The notes below the pieces were generated by a model that was not told the DNA's origin, ran no database searches, and saw only the letters and a list, made by a program, of their open reading frames with translations. The position numbers and the translations under genes were made by a program. From positions 22,867,108 through 22,931,107 of the forward strand of contig OW203763.1 in NCBI GenBank assembly GCA_934045905.1: DNA of 64,000 bases, written 5' to 3'. Of this stretch, positions 47,051 to 57,810 are shown piece after piece. This DNA is from Leuctra nigra (Eukaryota > Arthropoda > Insecta > Plecoptera > Leuctridae). Numbering within the stretch: the stretch's first letter is position 1; the number at the start of each line of letters is the position of its first letter.

Positions 47051-47240
47051 TATGGCCCTCCAACTAGTGTTAAATGATAGGTCACGACAATCAGCAGATT
47101 CGTAATATATTTTTAAATTGCGTAGTGAAAATGCGTTGACGGTGTGTTCAAGAAATAGATTGGATTAACGCTAGCAAATTAATTATATTCTAATGATTTT
47201 GATTAGATACGTTGTCAAAAACTTTAAAACTAATCTAACA

Positions 47241-47441
47241 ATGATATCAAAAGTGTTAGAGTTACTTTGTGTTCGTAACAATGGAAGTAACAATGCAGCA
47301 GCGGTAAGCGAAGTGCAGTGATGGATTCTTCTTTCTTCTTTCTTCTCCCCCATCCAGTTGATTGTACAAACCAACACGACGCAGGTGAAAAAGACTGAGA
47401 TTTTTAAAACAGCTCAAGCCTTCAATACCCACGTAGTGTGA
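47241..47441 (+). CDS. possible two-exon small protein (48 aa)
   Basis: Exon 1 (47241-47303) starts at an ATG with A at -3 and runs 21 codons to GCAGCAGCG|GTAAGC. A 54-nt intron follows (47304-47357) that ends in an excellent acceptor, CTTCTCCCCCATCCAG. Exon 2 (47358-47441) continues in frame for 27 codons to TGA. The intron contains an in-frame stop, so only the spliced form gives the full ORF. The product begins MISKVLELLCVRNNGSNN and ends KTAQAFNTHVV; it is polar, without a signal peptide, membrane span or recognised domain. It sits in the centre of the D-flanked element, which suggests a gene carried by that element. A chance arrangement cannot be excluded without transcript or cross-copy evidence. 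Confidence 0.3.
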
Positions 47442-47447
47442 ATTTGT

Positions 47448-47731
47448 TAAGTGTGAAGATGACTGCATCTAGAAGTATGTACCTCAAGGGTACAAGGCCT
47501 GAAGTCCATTTTTCTCGATTTTGCGTTGCACGTTGGAATGACGAATAATCAAGCTCTATCAAGCCATCTACATACAGTTATATTGAAGTATTCTCTTACA
47601 CAAATTACTCATGTCACCATTACAAATATGCTATGATGAAAGCAGAATCCTAGTTACTTTTGAGCTCACCTCAAGAATCATTTATACAAGGACTTCGGGC
47701 CTTCCATCTCTGATGCGCAGAATTAATCTGT
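47448..47731 (+). repeat. dispersed repeat D, copy 2 (right arm of inverted pair)
   Basis: Similar to 13085-13395 along its length: TTAAG...GGCCTGAAGTCC, TTTTGCGTTGCACGTTGGAA, CTCATGTCACCATTAC, CTCAAGAATCATTTATAC, CTTCGGGCCTTCC. Confidence 0.8.
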
Positions 47732-47739
47732 AAGAATCT

Positions 47740-49270
47740 AGGTCAAATTAAGAGTTACATAAAATAAAGAAAATGAAAATTCAAAATGCACTTTTAGAAT
47801 AAAATGTTAACGCTTTACATGGCTTTACGCTACTTTTTTAAAATAATAATCGAAGGTAACAGTTAGAGTAATATTTGAAACATTTTGTTTCCTGATGTAA
47901 GTGCCAAAATATTTAAAAAAAAAATGTAATTTAACTGTAAAGTCAATTTATAATGTACTGAAAGTAAATTTATATTACAAGTTGTAATTTATATATTATT
48001 GAATCGAAGGATTATGGAATCAAACCATAATATATGTTTGAGAATGAGGTAAATTTGCATAAACATTTGCATTTGCAAAGTACCATCCGTATTTAAAAAA
48101 GACACGTCACAACATATTAACATGTCCGCATTAATCTGAAGTATCACTTAGGGATAGGCGTCGCTCCCATGGCATGCATCGGCGTCCATGGAGCGGCGCA
48201 ATCTTACCATGTAGAGTCGTTTACATCCCACCCTTTCGATTGTCCAAGGCAATGACAAGATTTCATAGTCACCTGTCACTTGCTATGGATCAATCAATGT
48301 GTCGAATTGATCTCAGACGAGATCCTCGTGTTCTTGGATGACGGCTCCTCGGCCATTAACGCATCCGGGTTGCTTCTTTCTTGAGACGACGAATATTCAG
48401 TACAAGAAAATCAAAGGTATAATGTGTTAAGATTTTTTGAAAATATCTATACCCAGAAAACCTTAGACTCTCTTGTACGACTTATTTTAACACTGCGGGC
48501 CTCCCGTTCGATTCCTGTGAATGACGTTCCTGTCAGAGTTATTAGTGCGTTACTCAAATTGATCGCTGATTTTCCTGAATGCGGAGACTTTTCTTGCAAG
48601 TAATATTGAGCTTTATCAGGATCTCTCCTTAAGTATTGACTATTCCTATAACATCCTAACTGTTTAATATTCGTTAACATTTAACTAAGAACCAAGAAAA
48701 CAATCACTTTGATCAATCGAAAGAAAAACACGGACACCGTTGAAGTTCTCGTAGTATTGTGAACTACCAAGTAGTATAGTGTGAATCACCAATAAGCTAT
48801 CGCAATCGAGGCTTCAAATTTAGAGCTATTGAAAGCCTCGTCGCATAGCCAATCGGTGTCTTCACCAAATCTTTCCAAAACGCATCCAGAGTCCCATAGA
48901 TGAGCAATCGCCGATATAATTTAAATAACTCGCCAAGATTTAGGTGAAATGTACTATACATTTTTCTATTTGAAATTGGAAGTGGAATAATGTCACAAAG
49001 TCATTAAATGATTGTACAGGAATGAAAATTTGACAAATATGTTTTCTTTTACCAACGAAAATCATGTTGCAATTACTTGCAATTCAAGCACTGATCGCTG
49101 GTTAACTAACTTAATTAAACTAATTGAAACAGATTAATATTATTAGCAATCATCTTAAAATTAAAGAATATTTTAACAGAAGCTATGGTCACCGAAGTGT
49201 GAATCCAAAGTCGAATCTACACAATTTAATACCTTTATCTATAGGTAATATTAATTCAAAACTAAAACAT
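47740..49270. other. AT-rich DNA with GC-richer patch
   Basis: 48140-48230 contains GTCGCTCCCATGG...CCATGGAGCGG, a small GC-rich hairpin. CCGTTCGATTCC near 48499 is B-box-like on the plus strand without an A box. No gene is supported. Confidence 0.4.
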
Positions 49271-49324
49271 TGGTAATCTAATGAAGATCTGTTGTTTTGT
49301 AAAACCTACACCGAGCCCCAAAAA

Positions 49325-49455
49325 CGCATTACCTAAGGTTTCACAACTACTTAAAAATAAGAGCTTGGAATCTTGTTGTAAGACTGTGGGACGGTGGCGT
49401 CGGTTCAACACGGGACGACGCTTCCACGACGACGTCGCTCATTTACCAAACCACC
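49325..49455 (+). repeat. dispersed repeat with TTACCTAAG...ACTACTT motif, copy 1
   Basis: TTACCTAAGGTTTCACAACTACTT is shared with 54162-54185; the reverse complement of the ACTACTTGAG part occurs at about 61985-61998. The downstream part is CpG-rich (GTCGGTTCAACACGGGACG). Divergence is high. Confidence 0.4.
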
Positions 49456-49499
49456 TCTTCACTATATCGGACGTATAGCAAAGTGCGGGCTCTTATTAA

Positions 49500-50430
49500 A
49501 CTAAAGCCGTTAAAAATAAAAATACATACGAATACTAATTTGTTATTCAGCAAATTATTATAGTTATGCATATCCTAAAACTAACATTTCTTAGCCTACA
49601 ACAAAATAAGGTTCTGATGAAAAAAATTACTTACATCCTTTTAAAATTAACTGCATGATACAGGTCAGCTTTATACAATCCCAATAAATTTATTGGAAAT
49701 ATACGTATAATAAGAACAAGAACAAGTACATAGTAAGTACTTATTTATATTATTTCGTCTTTTCGACGCTAGGCGACGTCGCTTACATCGGGCGTCGGTC
49801 AACGTCAGGCGTCGCATTCAATCTAACACGTGATCAGTCTGACGCAAGGTGATTGAAAACAACATTGATACACAATATTAAATTATAATTAATATTAAAA
49901 TTATAAATAAAATTGTGCATAAAATGAAATGAGCTCTAATTAATACTCAAGCAATAACCTAACAAATATCGTATTCCCATTTCCAACCGATCATAGAAAA
50001 GCTACCGATTTAACCTATAGCAGTATTTTTCTTATTGTCAAAAGATTAATTCAATTGCCTCCTAAAACGAGTAATTAATTAGACACCCCTATCAAGGTGA
50101 AAATTTGCTGAAAGCTCTTGCAGCATCTTCCCTGCAGCTTTTCAGGGACGCATCGATGTTTGAAACCAAAAAAGTTTTCAAAAGTGGACGACGAAATTTA
50201 GATTAAAAAAAGCTTTCATCGACATATTGGTCATCATTGAGGAAATGTCAACTGCATTGATACTAATGCAAAAATAATAATCGTTAATAATTTTATTAAT
50301 AGTTCAACATGTTTACTTGGGATTCCTCTGGCAATTGTTCATACAGAAATCATATAAAATATTGGCTGTGCTCATATCTATGCCAATTGTTAACGAATAA
50401 AGATTGTTAACTTGTTTCTGTTCCAATTAT
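49500..50430. other. AT-rich DNA without recognised features
   Basis: A CpG-rich patch with repeated GGCGTCG lies at 49760-49815. No gene is supported. Confidence 0.45.
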
Positions 50431-50453
50431 GAATCAGGAATGTATTTTGGAAC

Positions 50454-50520
50454 ATGGCCCCACCCCGCCATGTTCAGTGACAGTCGACCACAGAACACTG
50501 TCTCCTCTTACACACCTCTG
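50454..50520 (+). repeat. dispersed repeat, ATGGCCCCACCCCGCC family, copy 1
   Basis: ATGGCCCCACCCCGCCATGT...CAGTGACAGTCGACC matches 53773-53816. Further on, ACACTGTCTCCTCTT matches ACACTGCCTCCTTTT at 53907, so the second copy carries an extra 70-80 bp or this copy a deletion. Confidence 0.6.
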
Positions 50521-51477
50521 TGACTTGGAATCATGGTTCAAGCTCACAGAGGTGGCGCTGGGCCTGGAATCATGCTAAGGATACTTGTAGACGATCTATC
50601 TCAGCTATAAGGGTTTCATAATGAGTTTGTTTAGTCTAGTTCAATTCAAAGTAAAATGTGAGAAAAGTACCAAAATGACAGACGTTAAAAAATTTGAAAA
50701 ATAAGTTACCTACGTGGAGCATATCTTTTAGTTGTACCACAACAAATCAACCATACACCAAAATTATAAAACTCTGTTATTTGTTATGTCCAAAGAAATC
50801 CACTGTTCGTCTGTTCGTCACATGATCAGTATTTTGTTAAGTCAAGGCCCATCTATCTTTGATTTGTTTTTCTTTATTTTGTTGGTGAAAAAATCTTGCC
50901 ATATTGTAGAAATTGAAAAATGATCATGAAAATTTTGGGTTGATTTATCATAAACACAATATTCCGTGTCGCAATGGTAAAACAAGTCGATCGACAAACT
51001 CTTCCGCAAGAAATTAGCATTAACTCAACACAGTAGTCGATCGACTATGACGTGTCAATGCTACTCTCCCACAAGAGTTGTCGATCGTGTGCTGACTCTA
51101 GTTACACGATCACTCTTCTAGTGTATATATACATCCACTAGATAAGAAACCGTCACCGTAGAAGTGAATCACTTTCCAGCCTATAGTCTCGTGGGAACTC
51201 AATCCAACTCTAGGCATCGAGAAACCAGTCAGTTTTCACATACACTTGAGTTGGTGACGCGTTACCTTGTCTGTATAGGAGTCGACATATTGTGGCTGGC
51301 AGTGGCAGCAGACAAACGAGCCACTGGCGCCATACATCACATCCGTTGTAAATTCATCGGTTAATATTTTTAATAATAATTGGGTACGATTTCTTGTTTG
51401 GGTCTTCGTTATTTTCGGGAAAACGTGGTGATGATAGTACAAATGATAAACAATTCGTAATTATGTTTTTTTCCGTT

Positions 51478-51562
51478 GGCACGCTTTCTCGCACACTTTT
51501 CCGCGTCACACGCTTTTCCCGCGTTACACGTTTTTCCAGCATGACACGCTTTTCCAGCGTCG
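51478..51562. repeat. 18-bp minisatellite, 4-5 units
   Basis: Tandem ACACGCTTTTCCAGCGTC-like units. The 18-bp length is a multiple of three, so six-residue repeats appear in several frames (for example EKRVTR and GKACDA). These ORFs are not taken as genes. Confidence 0.85.
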
Positions 51563-52001
51563 CCCGAGCTGCCCCCACTGCGTCGAATTATCAAATCTCC
51601 ACAGAGCGTGCAACCCGTACATGAAAGATCAGATACACTTCATATATGAATATGCACGTCTAGGTAGAGATTCAATATGAACTGCGTAATCAGCGAAATT
51701 CGTCATTCGAACGAATAGAAAATCGAATGAAATGATAACGAGAACGAAGTATATACGCGAAGTATCAATAATTAATTGGAACTCGTCTAAATCACTAAAA
51801 TCTCGAGCCATTTCGCTATCGTGTGCAAATTTCAATGCAAACCGTGTTTGGCTGTATACATGTGCTACAATTATCAATATCGCGTTTTGATGGATAGAAA
51901 ATGAGTGCTGACGTTTCGCAACACAAGTTTGTGACAACAGTTTGCAACCTAAGTTTGCAACTGAGTCAAACGCGAGCTTTAGCCAGCCGCGAGCTTTCAA
52001 T

Positions 52002-52075
52002 CCAACACGCCTGGGTCTACATTATAATACGAATCAAATGCAACGTATTATAGCGAAGACCCGCGGAAGTGTTGG
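52002..52075. ncRNA. pre-miRNA-like hairpin (74 nt)
   Basis: CCAACACGCCTGGGTCTACA...ATAATACG pairs with CGTATTATAGCGAAGACCCG...GTGTTGG over about 30 bp with small internal bulges and a 12-nt loop (AATCAAATGCAA). Size and shape are those of a microRNA precursor. A small MITE would look the same. No known miRNA seed was recognised. Confidence 0.3.
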
Positions 52076-52149
52076 CCCGCGTTGTCTGTCGCTGAAACTA
52101 TCATCTATCTGGAAATGATCTCGTAGTAGTTGAGAGGACGCCGAGTGCT

Positions 52150-52262
52150 GATACATCCAGAAGATTACAGAATCTCAGTCGGGATTCATCATAAACTCGC
52201 GTGTTCGAACCCAGGTCTCGCCGATGTCGTAGACGCTTGTGTCCATCGCATTACCAAGTGTA
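52150..52262 (-). repeat. tRNA-like SINE head (tRNA-Ser-like)
   Basis: The minus strand reads TTGGTAATGCGATGGACACA (A-box region, plus 52241-52260) and GGTTCGAAC (B box, plus 52203-52211) at about tRNA spacing. The GATGGAC after the D-arm resembles tRNA-Ser. The acceptor stem is not intact, so SINE or pseudo-tRNA is favoured over a functional tRNA. Confidence 0.45.
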
Positions 52263-52269
52263 TACGCAA

Positions 52270-53300
52270 TTGTAATATATTATTAACTAATTAAACGAAG
52301 ACTGCTAATCTCTATTTACAAACTAAATTGATTGTTATACCTACTTAATCACTGTAAAAACGTATCGAAACTGATTTCATTAGAAAATTATTAGGATTGG
52401 TTTTTATTTTGCCCGAAAAACTTCTTAAATGTGAGCCAAATAATTTTTTTCTTGTAGCTATAATGAATACTTTTTATTTTGTACTATAATATTGACAGAT
52501 AATAAATATGTCGTAGCATTGTTGTGTGAGGATCCAATCACTGGGCTCAATTTCCTGCTTTAGAGTCTAAATTATTTGAAGTAAGTCAGGGAAAGTCCAG
52601 AGTCTGATTCCACATTCCAACTTGGCTACAGAATAATTTTCGAATCTTAACAACAGTGGAATTCATGATTGAGAATACCACGTGGAAATAGATTCGTTCA
52701 AATATTGCTAAATGAAAGAAAAAAACACGAGGTAAACTAAGAAGATCTTGACGATGAAGTGAATAACCACTTTTCTTTAAAACTCATTCAAAATATCACG
52801 ACCATTTGAAGATGAAAGCCAAGCGATCGATTCAGTTTTTCTTGCGAAACTGCACAAATAATTAGCGTAAGCTTTGAAGGTCTTGTTGGTTTAGGAGTCT
52901 GCCGCTGGATTGCAATTTCGGAAAATAGGATGATGTAAATACCTAAAATTCCAAAGCTGCAACCTCGCTGCAGGCTCCTGCAATTTCGTCAACAATAGCA
53001 TTGTTAACGATCAACGCATATTTGAATACGATCTGATCTAATCAGATAATAAGCGTAGAGTTAGTGCCGGGGTAACACACCTTCTACTTACAGTTTAAAA
53101 ATGCTTTAAAAGTAGTATTTATATTTTTTCCCATAAATATAATATTTGAATTCACATTGTTATAGACTTAACTAAATATCTTTCGTGAAGAGGCAGTAAC
53201 TAGGATGATTGACTTAGTTCCATATTGTGCCCGGGTAACATACATTCTACTTAGAGTCAATTACGGTAAACGACCAGCGAATCATCTAAATATTTAGATG
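52270..53300. other. AT-rich DNA without recognised features
   Basis: No gene or clear repeat. Confidence 0.5.
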
Positions 53301-53311
53301 TTAAAATGTGT

Positions 53312-53582
53312 CACATTCATTTCCTATATCCCGTTAATATTTATAATATTCGTAAAGGTATATATTTCTATTTAAATATTAGTAATGATAATTTCCTTTT
53401 CCCGTTTATATTTATAATGTTCATCTAATATTGCTATTTAAAAAATGTGTAACATTCCTATTTCCCGTTTATATTTACAATATTCATCTAAGTGAAACGT
53501 TCATTTCCTATTTCCCGTTAATATTACATAATATTCATCTCAATATTGCTATTTGAAAATGAGTAATGCTCATTTCCTTTAT
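53312..53582. repeat. degenerate AT-rich tandem repeat
   Basis: The phrase CATTTCCTATTTCCCGTTAATATT...AATATTCATCT recurs at about 53316, 53392, 53453 and 53502 with variable spacing. It is a decayed minisatellite. Confidence 0.75.
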
Positions 53583-53772
53583 TATTGTTACCACCATAAG
53601 TAGCTATCACCACTGACAGTATGGGCTACAATTTTTAGTTTTCTCTCTTCTAAGCTTTTAAAAATATTTCAAATATTAAAATTAAAAACTAAAACAAAAT
53701 TAAGCTCGGCGCTTACTATCGTTTGCTAATAGCGTAATTGGAGTTAGGTACATATTTTGAGATTTGTATTGA

Positions 53773-53920
53773 AAATGGCCCCACCTCGCCAAGTTCAGTG
53801 GCAGTCGACCGCACGGTGACTTTCAGGAACTTTCAAACGTTGTTAACCAGATTCCCATCAATAATCACGGGGATGTGGAAAGCAACTTCTGAATCTCCCT
53901 GTACAACACTGCCTCCTTTT
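53773..53920 (+). repeat. dispersed repeat, ATGGCCCCACC family, copy 2
   Basis: ATGGCCCCACCTCGCCAAGT...CAGTGGCAGTCGACCGCACG is about 85-90% identical to 50454-50496. Ends at ACAACACTGCCTCC. Confidence 0.6.
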
Positions 53921-53929
53921 TAATACGTT

Positions 53930-53993
53930 TCTTCTTCTTCTTCTTCTTCTTCTTCTTCTTCTTCTTCTTCTTCTTCTTCTTTTTCTTCTTCTT
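53930..53993. repeat. (TTC)n microsatellite
   Basis: About 21 TTC/CTT triplets with one interruption. It gives a polylysine ORF on the minus strand that is not a gene. Long GAA/TTC tracts can form triplex DNA. Confidence 0.95.
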
Positions 53994-54161
53994 GAAATTT
54001 AAATTAGCCAAAATTAAGTTATATTTAATTGTTATACATAATATAATTGTATTCAACGTTTATGAGTAACAATTTAGGATTGTGGATTCTTAAAAAATTG
54101 ATGCATTGTTCTTGTGAATTTTCAAGCCGTTCTCGAAGCACCATACGCGTTGTTAACACCG

Positions 54162-54260
54162 TTACCTAAGATTTCATAACTACTTGAGTAGCAGGATGAC
54201 AACACATGTAGCGCCTCTATTACTTGGCGCCTTCATTCAGGCACACGCCTCAATACGCAA
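54162..54260 (+). repeat. dispersed repeat with TTACCTAAG...ACTACTT motif, copy 2
   Basis: TTACCTAAGATTTCATAACT...ACTTGAGTAGCAGG, then GCGCC motifs, are shared with 49325 (+) and with 61890-62000 (-). Confidence 0.45.
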
Positions 54261-54419
54261 AACAAATCTTAATAATGATAAAGATAACCCACTTCTTATA
54301 TAAACTCTAACCTTATACATACAAATATCTAATATTACTTAGCACCTATAATTTATTTATAGTAAATTACTAAAATTTTCTTTTCTTTATTAATTTCACT
54401 GAAAACTTCTGTGAGTTGA

Positions 54420-54500
54420 AGGAATTACGAATGAGAAAAATCCGTCCGAAATGGGGATCGATCCCGAGATCTCTCACGAACTGAGCTACCTTGGCACAAA
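54420..54500 (-). repeat. compact SINE head
   Basis: The minus strand reads GGTAGCTCAGTTCGTGAGAG (A box) and almost at once GGGATCGATCC (B box), with only about a dozen bases between them. Both boxes match tRNA consensus but the anticodon arm is missing. This is a tRNA-derived SINE with a contracted head, not a tRNA gene. Confidence 0.5.
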
Positions 54501-54639
54501 GTGCTTAATGCATATAATTATTATTTAACAACAAAGAAAAGATATTATACAACTGTGGATCTTTTAGTTAAGTTACAGTTTATTTTACTGTTGATAGTTA
54601 GTAGACACAATTGAGTAAATTTGATAATCGGTAACCTAA

Positions 54640-54780
54640 ACCGATGCCTCGACTCACCGACTGTAGCAGATGACTGTTCAAATGAGCATTGAGACGTCGA
54701 GGTTGCAGGAAGAATTTCAAACTACTTTCTCTACAACAACGATCATCGTAGTGCTCATTCGAAGATAATGGTACTTGATG
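54640..54780 (-). other. exon-like segment sharing a donor with 57811-57996
   Basis: On the minus strand GTCATCTGCTACAGTCG|GTGAGT (donor at plus 54656-54661) closely resembles GTCATCTGCAGTGTCG|GTGAGT at plus 57805-57826. The reading frame before it is open for over 40 codons, without a recognised domain. Either a duplicated exon or a dispersed repeat that includes a donor-like site. Confidence 0.25.
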
Positions 54781-54959
54781 AACTGTGGCGGAGACGACAT
54801 CCAATTTTCTTTGGAAAAAACACTGGTACTGAGAGGTATACCTATACTCTTTCGACTGAAGTCTGTGAAATTTCCATCATACTTGAATTATAGAAGGGTT
54901 GACACTTCACTCCACTCAACTTCGATGAATAGAATGAAAATATTATTGATAATGTAGGA

Positions 54960-55670
54960 CCTCTTTGTTTATATATTTTTTTTTAATTCACAACTCTTTA
55001 GGGCAATATACGTAATAATTATTTATTTCAAAAAATAATCATGTATATTCCTATAGTCGTACTACGAAAATGTGTAGGATGTTTAACTAAAAAATAAGTT
55101 TGCAACTGTGTTAGCTATTATTTTGTAATTTTATTTACATTGTACCTATGTTGCAATATAATTCTAACCCAGTATCTAAAAGTATGTCACGAGATATCCT
55201 TTTTCAACCGTATACCTACATCCAAATTTATAAAATTACAAAAAACAATCACGTATAGACAGTATTATTTATTCATATTTTGTTTGACCTAAAAGTTCAA
55301 ATCAAATGATTGATTAATTGGCCACGCGGAGCATGTAAACGTTCAACTAGTAATTATTTTTCATCTGCATTCGGACGAACGGAGAGAAGTAGACAGAAAT
55401 TTCGGTACTGTTGAAGCACCCAATAAATTACCTTCACACTGGCTACATACGAAATGACTGATGATAATGCATGTGTTGCAATAAACGCCACGGGTATATC
55501 CCACTGTCTATTTGCAAAGCGCAGTCCACTTTTTCGCACTGTATTTTGGCATCACTTCACTCTAATTTCAACTGACAGCTGTACCCACATCAATTATTTC
55601 AAACACACACGATGTGATACGGAATATACCTACCTATTACAATATAACGTTCATCACTTCTACGTGACGG
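54960..55670. other. AT-rich DNA without recognised features
   Basis: No supported gene. Confidence 0.45.
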
Positions 55671-55673
55671 TTT

Positions 55674-55690
55674 GGGGGGGGGGGGGGGGG
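55674..55690. repeat. poly-G tract (17 G)
   Basis: A second run of 13 G follows at 55853-55865. Confidence 0.9.
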
Positions 55691-56144
55691 TCAAAATAAA
55701 TAGTATTCGTTCACTCAACCTAGATGGTCATATGTCTACAAAATTTAGTGTGTTTAGTTTAAACATTTCGAATTCAACATTCATTTCAAAGACGTCTGGA
55801 TGACAAAAGATGACATTATAAATCAACAGGCGAGTAGAAACTAAATTTGCAAGGGGGGGGGGGGGTCTGGAGAGAAAGCCCTTAGTTTTTTTTTAAAGTC
55901 TGAATTCTGAATTTTAGGCTTGAATTTGGTGAATTTTTACGCGTAATTTTAACACTTTTTAAGCATATTTTTTATCTTATAGAAATATATAAACACATAG
56001 GGAGGGGAATTGAATCAGCCCCCCCGTCCCCCCTTACGCGCCTATAAATCAAAGTACTCGATAGTAATTAGTTTAATTTGGCCACTGGTCAATTTAATTT
56101 TCTAAGGTTACCCAGTACTGGTATAAATACTAACTCACTTGCAG

Positions 56145-56433
56145 TGAGGGTGTAATGAAATGGGCTGGACAATTCGGTTCATATTTCATGAAAGTCTTCC
56201 CAATTGCATGTCTGCGAGTGCAGACAGTTGGCTCAGTGCATGGCGCATAAGGCCAAGGTCGTCACCCATCCCGATCTATGCGGTTTCCACATCGTCGGGC
56301 GAGACAAATGCAGTGAGAGTTCGATTATTGAGATCAGATGCTGTGGGTGCTCCAGCATCCCTGTTCCATACAAGATTTTGAAGTTTAACTCGAAAATGAT
56401 TTTATTTTGAGGAAATTCAGTTTGTTGTCTGAG
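56145..56433 (+). other. candidate exon encoding a cysteine-rich peptide
   Basis: The 5' boundary is an excellent acceptor with a perfect TACTAAC branch point (ATACTAACTCACTTGCAG, ending 56144). The 3' boundary is a consensus donor GAG|GTAAGA at 56434. Inside, one frame (from 56192 to a TGA at 56408) encodes a cysteine-rich segment with CECRQLAQC, THPDLCGFHIVGRDKC and a CCGC motif. Codon third positions there are mostly G/C, unlike the surrounding DNA, which argues for real coding. A second frame starting ATG at 56155 (MKWAGQFGSYFMKVFPIACL, signal-peptide-like) runs into it with a one-base shift near 56200-56245, so a frameshifted secreted-protein relic is possible. The spacing does not fit PLAC, cystine-knot or VWC patterns that I checked, so no family is assigned. 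Confidence 0.35.
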
Positions 56434-56444
56434 GTAAGATATCC

Positions 56445-56865
56445 AAGTTTTCTGACTGAGTATTTTCGTGCTTTTCTTCAGTCAAAGTTTTGTAATGTGC
56501 CACGATCGAGGCTTTTCATATTTTTCTTTAGTAAATAGTTCAATACTCTTGTAACGGTGTAATGTATTTTTGTAATATTTATGTGACTGTTGTTGTACCC
56601 TTTTCCTCAGTCAAGAGGTAAATACTAGAAAGGTTCCTTAAACTCATAGTCCACGACCAAGTTTAGTTTTTGTGTTTTTTCTCGCTCAAGAGGCATTTAA
56701 AAAAAAATTTAATTCAATACGTAATACGATCATCACATAAATACATCAATTCATAATTTTCTGGAAATTATCCTTAACATCATAGCGTCAACCACGACTA
56801 CGAGTTTTCGTATTTTTCCCATACAAGACGTAATGTTAACCTCATAGGTCACGACCGCCTCATTC
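56445..56865. repeat. degenerate about 145-bp tandem repeat
   Basis: The phrases CCACGA(T/C)CGAG, TTTTCGTATTTTTC and TCAAGAGG recur at about 56499, 56650 and 56791, with a partial fourth at 56846. Units are strongly diverged. Confidence 0.6.
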
Positions 56866-56999
56866 TTACATTCCTTCCTTCACACCTCACTTCACAATCA
56901 TCTCCCAATCATCTCCCAATCATCGACAGACGCAAAACAACCCGGCTGGTGGAGTAATGTTTCTCTGCAAGGTATAGGTAGTGTAGTGATACGTATTCA

Positions 57000-57780
57000 A
57001 ATTGCTCTATCGTAATATTAGATCGTTTTGTATTGGGACAATTAGATCGCCGACTATCAGAATGCATTGTATTTCCCTGCGTCATAACAATGAGTGATTA
57101 CAATGCCTCGAGATCTGACTGAGCGATACTTCAGGATCAATCTACGAGCGATTGATTGATTCATTGATTGATTGAGCGAGCATTGTGTACAATGTACAAA
57201 TAAAAACTGTAATTTTTACATGTAAATTAGTGCGTCGCCTGGATCTCCTCAACAGTTGATGTAAAATTAAATTTTCATTTTTATTTCTTTTCGCCATGTA
57301 TAATTGAAAATTTAGCGTAAACAATTTACATTTTCATTTCATTTCATTACATCAGTTTAATTGAAAATGTACCCTGAATGAAAATGTACATTTCATTTAA
57401 TTTATTTTTATCATTTTAATTGAAAATGTATCCTGAATGAAAATGTAATTTTAGATTATTGCGGTGAGGAGAATCAGGCGACCATTGAATTGCATGTAAA
57501 AAATATTTCTTTTACAGTGTACCTACGTACTTATTTTTTTGGATTTAACGAAAATAATAAAAATCAAAATATCGTGAAACTCAAAAATAAAATTAAAAAC
57601 TAAACATCACAAATTTACAAAAAATAACAAAAAATCGAAAATCATTAAAAATCAAACTTAAAAAAATAATAAAAACTAAAAATAAATAATACAAATATAG
57701 AAAACTTTTAATTAAAAAATGTAATTTAATCTACGTTAAAATGGTTAATAAAATTAACCTCTCTGCAATTGTATGTGACC
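57000..57780. other. very AT-rich DNA with short repeats
   Basis: ATTGAAAATGTA(C/T)CCTGAATG occurs twice (57361 and 57420). 57540-57730 is almost pure A-rich with AAAAAT repeats. No gene. Confidence 0.6.
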
Positions 57781-57810
57781 ACGTGTGTAGGTATACATGA
57801 ATCATGACTC

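Larger units (their letters stand above)
46565..47731. mobile_element. foldback-like element bounded by inverted D repeats
   Basis: About 1.17 kb with long (about 230-280 bp), diverged terminal inverted repeats made of D sequence. The left arm runs inward into a minisatellite, a structure like Foldback/Galileo elements. The centre holds the small two-exon ORF described separately. No transposase is recognised. The target duplication is unclear. The alternative is two independent D insertions in opposite orientation. Confidence 0.45.

Noticed and set aside
46761..47105. Repeat protein with TSKHESD units
   Set aside because: Successive repeats lie in different frames; minisatellite explanation preferred.
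52150..52262. Functional tRNA-Ser gene
   Set aside because: A and B boxes are present but no acceptor stem or full cloverleaf can be drawn.
53865..54056. Polylysine ORF
   Set aside because: Translation of the (TTC)n microsatellite.
56204..56410. PLAC, cystine-knot or VWC domain
   Set aside because: Cysteine spacing around CCGC does not match these patterns; left unassigned.
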